A stretch of 64,000 bases of DNA, taken from contig NZ_CP041151.1 in the NCBI RefSeq assembly GCF_006494715.1, positions 2,480,001 through 2,544,000 of the forward strand, in the 5' to 3' direction. A model generated the notes under the pieces. It did no database searches and had not been told where the DNA came from. It was given only the letters and a program-made list of their open reading frames with translations. A program made the position numbers and the translations under genes. This document shows, in pieces, positions 1 through 8,743 of this stretch; the stretch's first letter is position 1, and each line of letters starts with the position of its first letter. Source of the stretch: Shewanella sp. SNU WT4. Its GTDB lineage: Bacteria > Pseudomonadota > Gammaproteobacteria > Enterobacterales > Shewanellaceae.

Positions 1-220
1 ATACGCCTTCCCTAAACTTGATATTAAAAAGTTTAATATCAGGGATGATGAGAAGCTGGTGTTGGATTTACTGCGTGATCGCAAAATCCTCTTAGTTCAT
101 GGCTCAGCATTTAACTGGCCAGAACCTGATCACTTACGCGTAGTCTTCTTACCTTGGAAAGAAGACTTGCAAAAAGCTCTAACAGAATTCGGTAGTTTCT
201 TAGGTAATTATCGACAATAA
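1..220 (+). CDS. alaA: Alanine aminotransferase AlaA, C-terminal end (cut by window edge)
   Basis: The open frame begins at base 2 and ends with TAA at 218-220, giving the last 72 residues of a protein that starts outside the window. The tail closely resembles the C-terminus of E. coli AlaA (YfbQ), a PLP-dependent fold-type I transaminase that makes alanine from pyruvate and glutamate. Visible landmarks are YAFPKLD near the start of the fragment and the small-domain segment GSAFNWPEPDH. The next gene is yfbR, the same neighbour as in E. coli, which supports the call. A hairpin terminator follows directly. The PLP lysine lies in the missing part. Confidence 0.88.
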   Translation, partial: YAFPKLDIKKFNIRDDEKLVLDLLRDRKILLVHGSAFNWPEPDHLRVVFLPWKEDLQKALTEFGSFLGNYRQ

Positions 221-222
221 CA

Positions 223-247
223 AACAGCGACTTCGGTCGCTGTTTTG
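223..247 (+). terminator. Rho-independent terminator after alaA
   Basis: A perfect 9-bp stem (AACAGCGAC / GTCGCTGTT) with a TTCG tetraloop is followed by a short T stretch, 3 bases after the alaA stop. It separates alaA from yfbR. Confidence 0.85.
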
Positions 248-301
248 CTATTGGCTGCTCGCTGCGATACTCTGCAATTAACAGACTAGATAAGGATACC
301 T

Positions 302-889
302 ATGAGCCATTTCTTTGCCCACATGGCCAGAATGAAGTTAATTCAGCGTTGGCCATTAATGCACAATGTCCGCACCGAAAACGTGCAAGAGCATTCACTT
401 CAAGTCGCTATGGTGGCCCACGCGCTAGCCGTGATCAGCAATCAATACCATCAAGCGCAATTTGACCCTTACCGCGCCGCCACTATCGCCATTTACCATG
501 ACGCCAGTGAAGTACTCACGGGCGACTTGCCAACACCGGTTAAGTATTTCAACAAAGATATTGAAGCTGAATATAAAAAGATTGAGGCCATCGCCGAAAC
601 CCATTTACTCAATATGCTGCCGGAATTACTCCGCCCAGATTTCGAATCTTTATTAGTCACTAGCCACATACCGCCTGAATACAAGGCCTTAGTAAAATCA
701 GCAGATACCTTATGCGCCTACCTTAAGTGTTTAGAAGAAAGCCGCGCCGGTAATGATGAATTTTTTACTGCCAAACGCCGCCTTGAAGAAAGATTGACCC
801 AAGACCCTTTACCTGCGGTGCAAGACTTCATTCAGTTATTTATTCCAAGCTTTAGGCTCAATCTCGATCAAATTAATCAGATGTTATAG
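302..889 (+). CDS. yfbR: 5'-deoxynucleotidase YfbR
   Basis: This 195-residue HD-domain phosphohydrolase matches E. coli YfbR (199 aa) nearly end to end. The family removes phosphate from deoxyribonucleoside 5'-monophosphates using a divalent metal, in the cytoplasm. The metal-site motifs are visible: [15 protein letters not shown] near residue 25 (conserved His), [15 protein letters not shown] near 66 (the HD pair), and the late Asp in [15 protein letters not shown] near 132. The ATG at 302 follows AAGGATACC, a good ribosome site. A dGTPase-like HD protein begins 7 bases after its stop, so the two are almost certainly co-transcribed. Confidence 0.93.
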   Translation: MSHFFAHMARMKLIQRWPLMHNVRTENVQEHSLQVAMVAHALAVISNQYHQAQFDPYRAATIAIYHDASEVLTGDLPTPVKYFNKDIEAEYKKIEAIAETHLLNMLPELLRPDFESLLVTSHIPPEYKALVKSADTLCAYLKCLEESRAGNDEFFTAKRRLEERLTQDPLPAVQDFIQLFIPSFRLNLDQINQML

Positions 890-896
890 GAAGCGT

Positions 897-2219
897 ATGG
901 AAATCTGGCAACAAAGACGTTTAGATGAAGATAAACAAAGACGTTTTGATCAACGCAGCCCCTATCAGCGTGACCGCGCGCGCATTTTGCACAGCGCCGC
1001 CTTTAGGCGCCTACAAGCCAAAACCCAAGTCTTGGGGGTTGGCATGAATGACTTTTACCGCACTCGCCTGACCCACTCGTTAGAGGTATCCCAAATAGGC
1101 ACAGGCATTGCGGCGCTGCTGCGAACTAAGCGCCCGGAATTAAACCATTTATTAGGGGATGATGCGCTAATTGATGCCCTGTGTTTGGCCCATGATATTG
1201 GCCATCCACCGTTTGGCCATGGCGGCGAAATTGCGCTTAATTTTATGATGCGTGACTTTGGCGGTTTTGAAGGTAACGGCCAAACCTTAAGAATTTTAAC
1301 TAAGCTTGAGCCTTATACCTTAGATGATGGTATGAATCTGTGCCGCCGCACCTTACTGGGGGTACTTAAATATCCAGTGCTTAACAGCGCTATTCCAAGC
1401 CTAAGCCAGCCATCTGCCATCAAACCCTTTGCTCAAGTTAAAGCCAGCGATTGGTTACCCAACAAGGCGCTCTATGATGATGATGCTGATATCCTTGAGT
1501 GGATCCTATCCCCCCTAGCTAGTAAAGATATTGAGCTACTGCAAACCCTGCGTCCTAAAGCTAATGGGCAACTGCGCAGCGTTCATAAATCCTTAGATTG
1601 CAGCATTATGGAACTGGCCGATGATATCGCTTATGCCGTCCATGATTTAGAAGATGCCATTGTGATGGGGATAGTGAACCAAGCGCAGTGGCAAGAGCAA
1701 GTGCAACCTGTGATTGCCTCAAGCCTGGATGAGTATATTCGTGAACATTTAAGTGGTGTCACCCAAGCCTTATTTTCTAATACTCATCACTTACGCAAAA
1801 ACGCCATTGGCATACTAATTAATGCCTTAGTGACTGCCATTGATATTAATGACAACCCAGAGTTTTCCTGTGAATTATTACGCTATAACGCTTGTCTATC
1901 GGCGCCGTTTGAGTTGTTACTTAATTGCTTAAAAACCTTTGTATCTGTCAATGTGGTGCATAAGCCTGAAGTGCAAATGCTGGAATACAAAGGCCAACAA
2001 ATGATCATGAAACTGTTTGAAGCCTTTCAATCAGACCCCATGCGGCTGTTACCCACCAATACCCGCGCGCGTTATCAGCAAATGGATGCCAACCACGGCA
2101 ACTCAACGCGCGTCATTGCCGATTATATTGGCGGCATGACAGATGATTTTGCCACACGTCTTTATCAACAACTGTTTAGCCCGTATGCCGGCAATATTCT
2201 GGATTTTGGCCCAGAGTAA
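897..2219 (+). CDS. dGTPase-like deoxyribonucleoside triphosphate triphosphohydrolase
   Basis: A 440-residue HD-superfamily protein of the Dgt type, which cleaves dNTPs to deoxynucleoside and triphosphate. The metal motifs are clear: [13 protein letters not shown] (first His) near residue 58, [14 protein letters not shown] (HD pair) near 99, and [14 protein letters not shown] (late Asp) near 240. It is shorter than E. coli Dgt (about 505 aa) and fits the shorter dGTPase-like branch, so the preferred substrate cannot be stated. The start follows AGGAAGCGT, 7 bases after yfbR. A bidirectional terminator follows. Dgt-type enzymes set dNTP pools, and some limit phage growth by dNTP depletion; whether this one does is unknown. 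Confidence 0.88.
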   Translation: MEIWQQRRLDEDKQRRFDQRSPYQRDRARILHSAAFRRLQAKTQVLGVGMNDFYRTRLTHSLEVSQIGTGIAALLRTKRPELNHLLGDDALIDALCLAHDIGHPPFGHGGEIALNFMMRDFGGFEGNGQTLRILTKLEPYTLDDGMNLCRRTLLGVLKYPVLNSAIPSLSQPSAIKPFAQVKASDWLPNKALYDDDADILEWILSPLASKDIELLQTLRPKANGQLRSVHKSLDCSIMELADDIAYAVHDLEDAIVMGIVNQAQWQEQVQPVIASSLDEYIREHLSGVTQALFSNTHHLRKNAIGILINALVTAIDINDNPEFSCELLRYNACLSAPFELLLNCLKTFVSVNVVHKPEVQMLEYKGQQMIMKLFEAFQSDPMRLLPTNTRARYQQMDANHGNSTRVIADYIGGMTDDFATRLYQQLFSPYAGNILDFGPE

Positions 2220-2290
2220 CGCTGACGGAAACAGTGAATACATTAATAATTCGAATTTTTATTAATGAATTAGCATAAATTGTACCCATA

Positions 2291-2317
2291 AAAAAACGCG
2301 CCTCTAGCGCGTTTTTT
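2291..2317. terminator. Bidirectional terminator between dGTPase-like gene and marC
   Basis: An 11-bp perfect stem (AAAAAACGCGC / GCGCGTTTTTT) with loop CTCTA has a T run on both strands and sits between convergent genes. Confidence 0.88.
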
Positions 2318-2349
2318 GTATTTTTTTGTATAGTGGCTTGCTTAGCTTG

Positions 2350-2982
2350 TTAACCTAACAAACTTGGGAACATGCCCTTAAAGCCCGCCGCTATCACTTC
2401 AATACCAATAGATAGCATTAATAGACCCATTAAACGGGTGATGACGTTAATACCGGTTTTACCCAAAATCCGATAAATAATCGAGGCCAAGCTAAAGAGT
2501 AAATAGCTCAGTAAGCCAAAGATAATCACAGTCACAAACATGCCGAGTACATTCATTAAAGTATTGTGCTCAGCGGCAAAAACTATCACAGAACTAATGG
2601 CGCCAGGGCCTGCCATTAATGGCAAGGCTAAAGGCACAACGGCAACGGATTCCATCGCCGAAGATTCTCTATCTTCTTCTTGGTTGCGTTTAACTTCACC
2701 AAGCTTACCTTGAAGCATAGACATAGCTATGATGGCAATCAGGCTGCCACCTGCAATTCTAAATGCCGATAAACTGATACTAAACATGTTCAAAATATGT
2801 TGGCCAGCCACTATGGTCACTAGCAGAATCACGACCACCGCAAAGTTAGCAACTTTAGCCGTATGCTTGCGATCCACATTGTTCTGATGACTAGTTAAAC
2901 TCACAAAGACAGGTAATAACCCCACAGGGTTAATAATGGCCACTAAGCCAAGAAAAAATTTAACGTAAAGAGTGATATCCAC
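2350..2982 (-). CDS. MarC-family integral membrane protein (YchE-like)
   Basis: A 210-residue, very hydrophobic protein with about six membrane spans, belonging to the MarC/YhgN/YchE family (annotated as NAAT transporters, though function is poorly established). The family hallmark is visible: INPVG in the first helix and a second copy-like VVPLALPLMAGPGAISS after the central loop, then GINVITRLMGLLMLSIGIE near the end. The charged loop (GKLGEVKRNQEEDRE) between halves matches YchE more than YhgN. It is a single-gene unit, convergent with the dGTPase-like gene. Its upstream region carries a duplicated palindromic element that could be an operator. Substrate unknown. Confidence 0.85.
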   Translation of the reverse strand: MDITLYVKFFLGLVAIINPVGLLPVFVSLTSHQNNVDRKHTAKVANFAVVVILLVTIVAGQHILNMFSISLSAFRIAGGSLIAIIAMSMLQGKLGEVKRNQEEDRESSAMESVAVVPLALPLMAGPGAISSVIVFAAEHNTLMNVLGMFVTVIIFGLLSYLLFSLASIIYRILGKTGINVITRLMGLLMLSIGIEVIAAGFKGMFPSLLG

Positions 2983-3068
2983 GAGTGTTTCCTTTGACGA
3001 TAGGCAGCCGTCAATTGGCGATGGCTAATAAGGCGGCTACTCTACCTTAATGAGGTTAGACACTGAAT

Positions 3069-3095
3069 AGCGATTTATTGTGATAGCTCACACTT
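3069..3095. promoter_or_regulatory. Operator-like repeat, copy 1 (TGTGATAGCTCACA)
   Basis: This 27-base element matches 3140-3166 at 23 of 27 positions. Its core is the palindrome TGTGA-N4-TCACA at 3079-3092. It lies about 90 bases upstream of marC. The 4-base spacer differs from the CRP consensus (6-base spacer), so the binding protein is not identified. Confidence 0.5.
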
Positions 3096-3139
3096 TGTAA
3101 AAATATCAATTTTTAATGCTTAAGCACGTACCTTCATCT

Positions 3140-3166
3140 AGCGATTAACTGTGATACCTCACAATT
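3140..3166. promoter_or_regulatory. Operator-like repeat, copy 2 (TGTGATACCTCACA)
   Basis: Second copy of the element at 3069-3095, 71 bases away centre to centre, with the palindromic core at 3150-3163. Both copies start with AGCGATT and keep the same core spacing. Confidence 0.5.
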
Positions 3167-3237
3167 AACTAGAGATATTAATCATAGCGCTTAATTAGAC
3201 TGATAAACGAGTTCTGAGCAACTTGCCATCGAGCCAA

Positions 3238-4146
3238 CTAGCTTCTAAAACGATTCTTGCCATGCTCTTTAGCTTCATACATAAGCTGGTCGGCCTTATG
3301 TAGGCAAGATTCAAAATGGGCGTCGGTATCTTCCCACTGAGTAATACCAACGCTTACCGTAATACCTATATCCACAGAATCACTTATCTTAATTCTAAAT
3401 TTTCGCAGCTCCGCCAGTAAGCGTTTAATTAATTGACTGGCTAACAACACCTTAGTGTTAGGCAGCAACAAACCAAACTCCTCCCCCCCAAGTCTTGCTA
3501 TGGTATCTTCTTGCCTAAGCGCCGACTTTAATAACTCAGATAACACCACTAACACCTTGTCACCGGCGGCATGACCATAGATATCATTAATCCTCTTAAA
3601 GTTATCAACGTCCAATACGCACAAGACAAAGGGCATAGTTTGGCGTTTACTGCGCGCGCATTCTCGCTCTAAGGCATTCATAAAGTAACGCCGATTGACT
3701 AAGCCTGTGAGTGAGTCTGTCATCACCATGTGCTGCAGTTCTAATTGATGGGTTTGCATATCAGTAACATCGGTAGCAAAGCCCATAATGCCAATCACCA
3801 CATTGTGATTATTAATAATGGCTTTCTTTTTTACGGAAAAATGATGGGTCACATGATCATTAAGACTTTGAATGCTTTCCATTTGCTCAAGATCTTCACC
3901 GAGTGCTAGCACGCGGTCATCATGAGCCGAGATAGTTTTAAGGCAGCTTGAGTGGAGAATATCTTCATCGCAAAAGCCTAACTGCGCATCCGCTGCAATC
4001 TTAAGATACTCGCGGCCAAGACGATTGATATAGACATAGCGCCGCGCCATATCTTTAACAAAAATAATCATGTCGGAATTATCAGCCACCAGCGTAAGTA
4101 ATGCTTGGTTGATATCTATTAACTGCTCATCCGTGGACAATTTCAT
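3238..4146 (-). CDS. PAS-GGDEF diguanylate cyclase
   Basis: A 302-residue cytoplasmic signalling protein without membrane spans. Residues about 15-130 form a PAS-like sensor (DMIIFVKDMARRYVYINRLG at the start, GIMGFATDVTDM at the end). Residues about 140-300 form a GGDEF domain, with DSLTGLVNRRYF at 144 and the active-site loop GGEEF at 220-224. RQED at 211-214 sits five residues before GGEEF, the normal spacing of the RxxD product-inhibition site. It therefore probably makes cyclic di-GMP and is feedback inhibited. No EAL domain is present. The gene stands alone; the PAS ligand is unknown. Confidence 0.9.
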   Translation of the reverse strand: MKLSTDEQLIDINQALLTLVADNSDMIIFVKDMARRYVYINRLGREYLKIAADAQLGFCDEDILHSSCLKTISAHDDRVLALGEDLEQMESIQSLNDHVTHHFSVKKKAIINNHNVVIGIMGFATDVTDMQTHQLELQHMVMTDSLTGLVNRRYFMNALERECARSKRQTMPFVLCVLDVDNFKRINDIYGHAAGDKVLVVLSELLKSALRQEDTIARLGGEEFGLLLPNTKVLLASQLIKRLLAELRKFRIKISDSVDIGITVSVGITQWEDTDAHFESCLHKADQLMYEAKEHGKNRFRS

Positions 4147-4285
4147 TGGTACTCTAACCTGATTATTTTATTAATATGATGAGTATAGCCAACCCATTGC
4201 ATTTGCTGATGACAATGCCGATGAAACATCACTTATATAACAAGGGCTTTAATGAATGCTTGCGCTCTTATCATTTAAATCATTA

Positions 4286-4810
4286 CTAACGAGGCACATC
4301 CTCTTTTAGCATTTTTTGCAGCAAGCTTAAGTTAAGCCATCGATCGAACTTAAAAGCCACTTGGTTAAGCTCACCCGCCGAGCTAAACCCTTGCCCTTGA
4401 TGTAAACCAATACTGGCAAGATTGTCGCTATCAATAGCCGCTATCATGGTATGCATGCCCGCGGTTTTAGCTTCAGTAATCAAGGCTTGCAGCAATAAAC
4501 GGCCAACGCCCTGTCCTTGATGTTCCGCATCAACATACAAGCTATGCTCCACGGTAAAGCGATTGGCGGCATAGGCACGAAAATGGCCATAAGAGCCAAA
4601 ACCTAGGAGCTGCGATGCTGCCAAGGCGACGACTATGGGTTGCTGCTGGCTACTTTTAGTAGCAAACCAAGCACTTAACCAAGCATCATCTCTTGGCGCT
4701 AAGTCATAGAGGGCGGTGGTATTAATAATGGCGTGATTCATCAGCGCTAAAATTGCCGCGCTATCACGCGCTTCATTGGCATAAGCCAAGGTAATTGTTG
4801 TTGATGACAT
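4286..4810 (-). CDS. GNAT-family N-acetyltransferase (phosphinothricin/YncA type)
   Basis: A 174-residue single-domain acetyltransferase. The acetyl-CoA pyrophosphate loop is visible as HQGQGVGRLLLQAL around residue 98, followed by GMHTMIAAIDSDN and a GFSSAGELNQVAFKFDRW ending typical of the Pat/YncA (MnaT) branch, which acetylates small amines or amino acids such as methionine derivatives. Two starts are possible: ATG at 4852 adds 14 residues; ATG at 4810 gives the N-terminus MSSTTITLAYANEARD, which aligns with the family start, so I prefer it. The true substrate is not shown by the sequence. The gene is followed by the S9 peptidase terminator region. Confidence 0.82.
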   Translation of the reverse strand: MSSTTITLAYANEARDSAAILALMNHAIINTTALYDLAPRDDAWLSAWFATKSSQQQPIVVALAASQLLGFGSYGHFRAYAANRFTVEHSLYVDAEHQGQGVGRLLLQALITEAKTAGMHTMIAAIDSDNLASIGLHQGQGFSSAGELNQVAFKFDRWLNLSLLQKMLKEDVPR

Positions 4811-4871
4811 TAAGATTTCCGTAGTCACTGCGCCCTTAAAAGGAAAGTACATAGAGAACTATCCCATAGAT

Positions 4872-4895
4872 AAAAAAGCCTGCTAATGCAGGCCT
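4872..4895 (-). terminator. Terminator of the S9 peptidase gene
   Basis: Read on the minus strand, a GCCTGC-ATTA-GCAGGC hairpin is followed by six T residues, just after the stop codon of the gene at 4902-6953. Confidence 0.8.
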
Positions 4896-4901
4896 TTAGG
4901 A

Positions 4902-6953
4902 TTATTTAGCTGTGTAGGTATTTAACCAGCCAAGCACATTGCCATACCACTGTTCCAGATTTTCCGGCGATAAAATCCAATGATTTTCGCTTGGATATAT
5001 GAGTAATTTGGATGGAATATTATTGCGCTGCATATAAGTAAACGCCGCTAAGCCTTGATCATAAGGCACCCTGAAGTCTTTCTCACCATGGATAACCAGC
5101 ATAGGGGTTTTCCAATTTTTGAGATGATTGACTGGGTTAAACTTCTCATACAGCGCCTTGTTCTGCTCGTACGGGCCACCAAATTCATACTCAGGAAACC
5201 ATAATTCTTCAGTAACATGATACATAGAGCGCATGTCAAATAAGCCCGCGTGATTCACTAAACACTTAAAGCCATTAGGCCAGTTGCCTTGGATCCAGTT
5301 CATCATATAGCCACCATAACTGCCACCTAAGGCGCAGGCATTATTTTTGTCTAACCAAGGTTGCTGCTGGGCGACGCTCTCTAGACCTTTTTGCAAATCT
5401 TCCAGCGGCTTACCGCCCCAATCTTGACTAATGGAATCGGTAAACGCTTGGCCATAACCGGTGGAACCATGAAAATCGACCATCACTACGCCATAACCAG
5501 CACCCGCCCACACTTGTGGGTTCCAGCGATGGCTAAAGCTATTACCAAAGGAGCCTTGTGGGCCACCATGGACTAAATATGCAATGGGGTACTGTTTTCC
5601 AGCCTCAAAATTGGCAGGTTTTAACCAGTAACCATAAACAGTTTCGTTATTCCAACCTTTAAAATTGAACTGCTCAAATTCACCAAATTTGAGGCTGGCA
5701 AGCTTATCTTTATTCACAGCGGTAATGCGTGACACTTGATTAGTGCCTAAATCTAATGAATAAATGTCGCCCGGTTCAACTAAGCTACTGCGACTAAACA
5801 CTATAGTTTCTGGGGTTAGCGCCACTAGGCGACTACTCCCTTCGCTATGCAAAGGTTTAACATCGCCAAATTGGGTATTCACTTCAAAAATGCCAACCTG
5901 ACCTAAATCTTGCGCCGTTACATATAAGCTTTTACCGTCTTTAGAAAACATTAACGAATCAGGGCTTCTATCCCACAGCGGCGCCACTTCTTTTTTCTCA
6001 CCAGTCACAGAATCAAGCAACATAATGCGGTAACGGTCTGCTTCAAAACCCGGTTTACTCATGGCTAAATAAGCAAGATAACGGCCGTCAGGCGAATAAG
6101 TTGCATGGGCATCCCAGGCCTTATTATCAGCGGTGAGGTTTTTAGCGGTGCCACCAGTCACAGGCACTTGCCATAAATCATAATTTGTCGTCCACGCTTG
6201 ATCTTTACTTGGCGCTTTAGCGGTATACACCAAGGATTTATCGTCGGGCGTAAAGGTCACTTCTTCCATGCCTGAAAATGGCTTTGGCGGCGCTTCAGTA
6301 TCAAGCCCTGCAGTCACGTCCACTAATTCACCAAGACCTGCAGCCGTTAATGGCGCCACAAACAAATGATTACGGGCATGATCGTGCCAAGTATCCCAAT
6401 GGCGCACCATCAACTGAGTGTATTCTCGCCCCGCGTTTGGCTTATCAGCCTGAGCCGTAAACTTATCTTTCGAGCAGGTTAAGGTCTTACACTCAGGAAA
6501 CACCCGAATTTGCAGGGCCACTTGATTGCCAGAATTATCTAATTGAAAACCATCAATATCTAACGGCAGTTGTGACACAGGCTGAGCTTCACCGCCTTGC
6601 AGTGACAGCCTAAATAACTGACTGGTGCCATTGCGATTGGCCAAGAAGTAAATTGATTGATTATCTGGGGCGAATGCCACTGAATGTTCAGTGCCTTTAG
6701 TGGCGGTTAACTGAATGGCTGGCGCATCAGGTTTAGTGACGTCCACCAAATACAATTCAGACTCTCGGTCACCGTTAGCATCCATCACATTTAAGCCATA
6801 CACCAAGCGACTACCATCACTTGCCACCGCCACTGAATGCTGTTTATTCAACTTAACTAAGTCTTGCACACTAAATGGCTTCAAACTGCTACTGTGAGCC
6901 AGCTGCGCACTACTGGCCAAGGTTAAGGCCAACAATAATTTCGAATATTTCAT
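4902..6953 (-). CDS. Secreted S9-family prolyl oligopeptidase-like peptidase
   Basis: A 683-residue protein with an N-terminal signal peptide (MKYSKLLLALTLASSAQLAHS), so exported. Residues about 25-420 are a beta-propeller with WD40-like/TolB-like repeats (for example TYSPDGRYLAYLA, FTPDDKSLVYTA). Residues about 430-683 are the alpha/beta-hydrolase domain. The serine nucleophile is in GGSYGGYMM at Ser545, the aspartate in HGEKDFRVP at Asp626, and the histidine in SENHWIL at His658. This layout fits the S9C acylaminoacyl-peptidase/dipeptidyl-peptidase 5 group. It probably trims oligopeptides in the periplasm. An unusual 12-bp inverted repeat lies 44-78 bases upstream of the start. Confidence 0.9.
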   Translation of the reverse strand: MKYSKLLLALTLASSAQLAHSSSLKPFSVQDLVKLNKQHSVAVASDGSRLVYGLNVMDANGDRESELYLVDVTKPDAPAIQLTATKGTEHSVAFAPDNQSIYFLANRNGTSQLFRLSLQGGEAQPVSQLPLDIDGFQLDNSGNQVALQIRVFPECKTLTCSKDKFTAQADKPNAGREYTQLMVRHWDTWHDHARNHLFVAPLTAAGLGELVDVTAGLDTEAPPKPFSGMEEVTFTPDDKSLVYTAKAPSKDQAWTTNYDLWQVPVTGGTAKNLTADNKAWDAHATYSPDGRYLAYLAMSKPGFEADRYRIMLLDSVTGEKKEVAPLWDRSPDSLMFSKDGKSLYVTAQDLGQVGIFEVNTQFGDVKPLHSEGSSRLVALTPETIVFSRSSLVEPGDIYSLDLGTNQVSRITAVNKDKLASLKFGEFEQFNFKGWNNETVYGYWLKPANFEAGKQYPIAYLVHGGPQGSFGNSFSHRWNPQVWAGAGYGVVMVDFHGSTGYGQAFTDSISQDWGGKPLEDLQKGLESVAQQQPWLDKNNACALGGSYGGYMMNWIQGNWPNGFKCLVNHAGLFDMRSMYHVTEELWFPEYEFGGPYEQNKALYEKFNPVNHLKNWKTPMLVIHGEKDFRVPYDQGLAAFTYMQRNNIPSKLLIYPSENHWILSPENLEQWYGNVLGWLNTYTAK

Positions 6954-6996
6954 TTGTTCTTCTTATTTAAGTGATTACCGCGCTAAAGCTTTACTG

Positions 6997-7031
6997 CGTA
7001 CAAGCAAGCACAGTTTTTACTTGCTTGTACG
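6997..7031. repeat. Perfect 12-bp inverted repeat upstream of the S9 peptidase
   Basis: Arms CGTACAAGCAAG (6997-7008) and CTTGCTTGTACG (7020-7031) are separated by 11 bases. No T run follows on either strand, so it is not an obvious terminator. It could be an operator or an mRNA leader hairpin. Confidence 0.6.
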
Positions 7032-7106
7032 TCGCAAAGTTAGCTAAGCGCGTGACTAAGATTGCTCAAGTTCAAATAGCTAACCAATTGAATAAATTAA
7101 TTGGCA

Positions 7107-8624
7107 TTAAGACTTATTAGCGCCAAGGTTCACTTTCCACTGGGCAGGCCCTGTGTCATGAACATTCACCCCTAACGAATCTACAGCGACTGTGACTGGC
7201 ATATCGGTGACATCAAACTCATAGATAGCTTCCATGCCGAGATCGGCAAAGGCCACCACGCGCGCATGTTTAATCGCTTTAGAAACTAAATATGCGGCGC
7301 CACCCACAGCCATTAAATACACGGCTTTATGAGCTTTAATGGAAGCCACAGTCGCAGGTCCGCGCTCAGCCTTACCTATCATGCCCATCAAACCAGTTTT
7401 ATCTAACATCATGTCGGTAAATTTATCCATGCGCGTCGCGGTTGTTGGGCCAGCAGGTCCCACCACCTCATCACGCACAGGATCAACTGGGCCAACGTAA
7501 TAAATAAACTTACCATGAAAATCAACGCCATCAGGCAAAGCTTGGCCAGATTCAATTAACCCTTGAATACGTTTATGGGCAGCGTCTCGTCCGGTTAGCA
7601 TTTTACCGCTTAGCAATAAGGTATCGCCGCTGCGCCACTGCTCCATCTCGGCTTGAGTCAAACTATTAAGATTGACGCGGCGAACATTTTCCCCGACTTC
7701 CCAAGTTATTTGCGGCCAATCAGCTAATGATGGCGGCGTGAGCGTGGCAGGTCCTGAGCCATCAAGATGAAAATGCACATGCCTTGTGGCGGCGCAATTG
7801 GGGATCATTACCACTGGTTTTGATGCGGCATGGGTTGGCGCCGATTTAATTTTGACATCAAGCACAGTAGTTAAGCCGCCAAGGCCCTGCGCGCCTATGC
7901 CTAAGTTATTGGCACGGGTAAAAATATCTAGTCGCAGTTTCTCTTCGGTCGTCACGGCGCCGCGCGCTTGTAACTCATGAATATCCACGCTTTCCATTAA
8001 GGCTTCTTTGGCTAGTACCGCAGCTTTCTCTGCCGTGCCACCTATACCTATGCCAAGCATACCTGGTGGACACCAACCAGCACCCATAGTTGGCAGCGTT
8101 TTTTCAACCCAAGCGGCGATATCATCGGAGGGATTAAGCATGGCCATTTTAGCTTTGTTTTCACTGCCGCCGCCTTTAGCAGCAATCATGACTTCAATAT
8201 GATGACCAAGAACAGATTCAAGATGCACCACTGATGGGGTATTGTCTTTGGTATTGACCCGCGCGCCGGCAGGATCTGACACTATCGATGCCCGCAGTGG
8301 ATTATCAAGATTGTTATAAGCGCGGCGCACGCCTTCATCGACCATTTGCTGCACCGTCATATCCGTCTTGTCCCATTTGACGTCCATACCGATTTTAACG
8401 AAAGTCGTGACTATGCCAGTGTCTTGGCATAAGGGACGTTTGCCTTCGGCAGACATGCGGGAGTTAATGAGAATTTGCGCCATGGCATCCTTAGCGGCAG
8501 CGCTTTGCTCGCGCTCATAAGCCAAGTTCATAGCATCGATAAAATCTTTCGGATGGTAATAAGAAATGTATTGCAGGGCATCAGCAATGCTATCGATAAA
8601 GTCTGCTTGCTTTATTAGGGTCAT
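7107..8624 (-). CDS. fumA: Class I (4Fe-4S) fumarate hydratase
   Basis: A 505-residue enzyme that interconverts fumarate and malate in the TCA cycle and in fumarate respiration. It has the fused alpha plus beta layout of class I fumarases. Three cysteines have the spacing expected of the cluster ligands: Cys66 in PLCQDTG, Cys185 in GWCPPG and Cys277 in IPNCAATRHVHF. The beta-domain signature GPTTATRMD is present. It is somewhat shorter than E. coli FumA (548 aa). The ATG at 8624 is chosen over 8636 because GGAG lies six bases before it. The symbol is by homology; FumA and FumB cannot be told apart here. It is divergent from pabB. Confidence 0.92.
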   Translation of the reverse strand: MTLIKQADFIDSIADALQYISYYHPKDFIDAMNLAYEREQSAAAKDAMAQILINSRMSAEGKRPLCQDTGIVTTFVKIGMDVKWDKTDMTVQQMVDEGVRRAYNNLDNPLRASIVSDPAGARVNTKDNTPSVVHLESVLGHHIEVMIAAKGGGSENKAKMAMLNPSDDIAAWVEKTLPTMGAGWCPPGMLGIGIGGTAEKAAVLAKEALMESVDIHELQARGAVTTEEKLRLDIFTRANNLGIGAQGLGGLTTVLDVKIKSAPTHAASKPVVMIPNCAATRHVHFHLDGSGPATLTPPSLADWPQITWEVGENVRRVNLNSLTQAEMEQWRSGDTLLLSGKMLTGRDAAHKRIQGLIESGQALPDGVDFHGKFIYYVGPVDPVRDEVVGPAGPTTATRMDKFTDMMLDKTGLMGMIGKAERGPATVASIKAHKAVYLMAVGGAAYLVSKAIKHARVVAFADLGMEAIYEFDVTDMPVTVAVDSLGVNVHDTGPAQWKVNLGANKS

Positions 8625-8743
8625 CTCGCGCTCCATCTAGGTTAACCCGTCACAGGTTAACTATGTCATTATAATTATTCCTCGGCTTATAATACCCGCA
8701 GTTAGGTTTCACGACTAGATCACAATATACATAAGGTGTTTAC

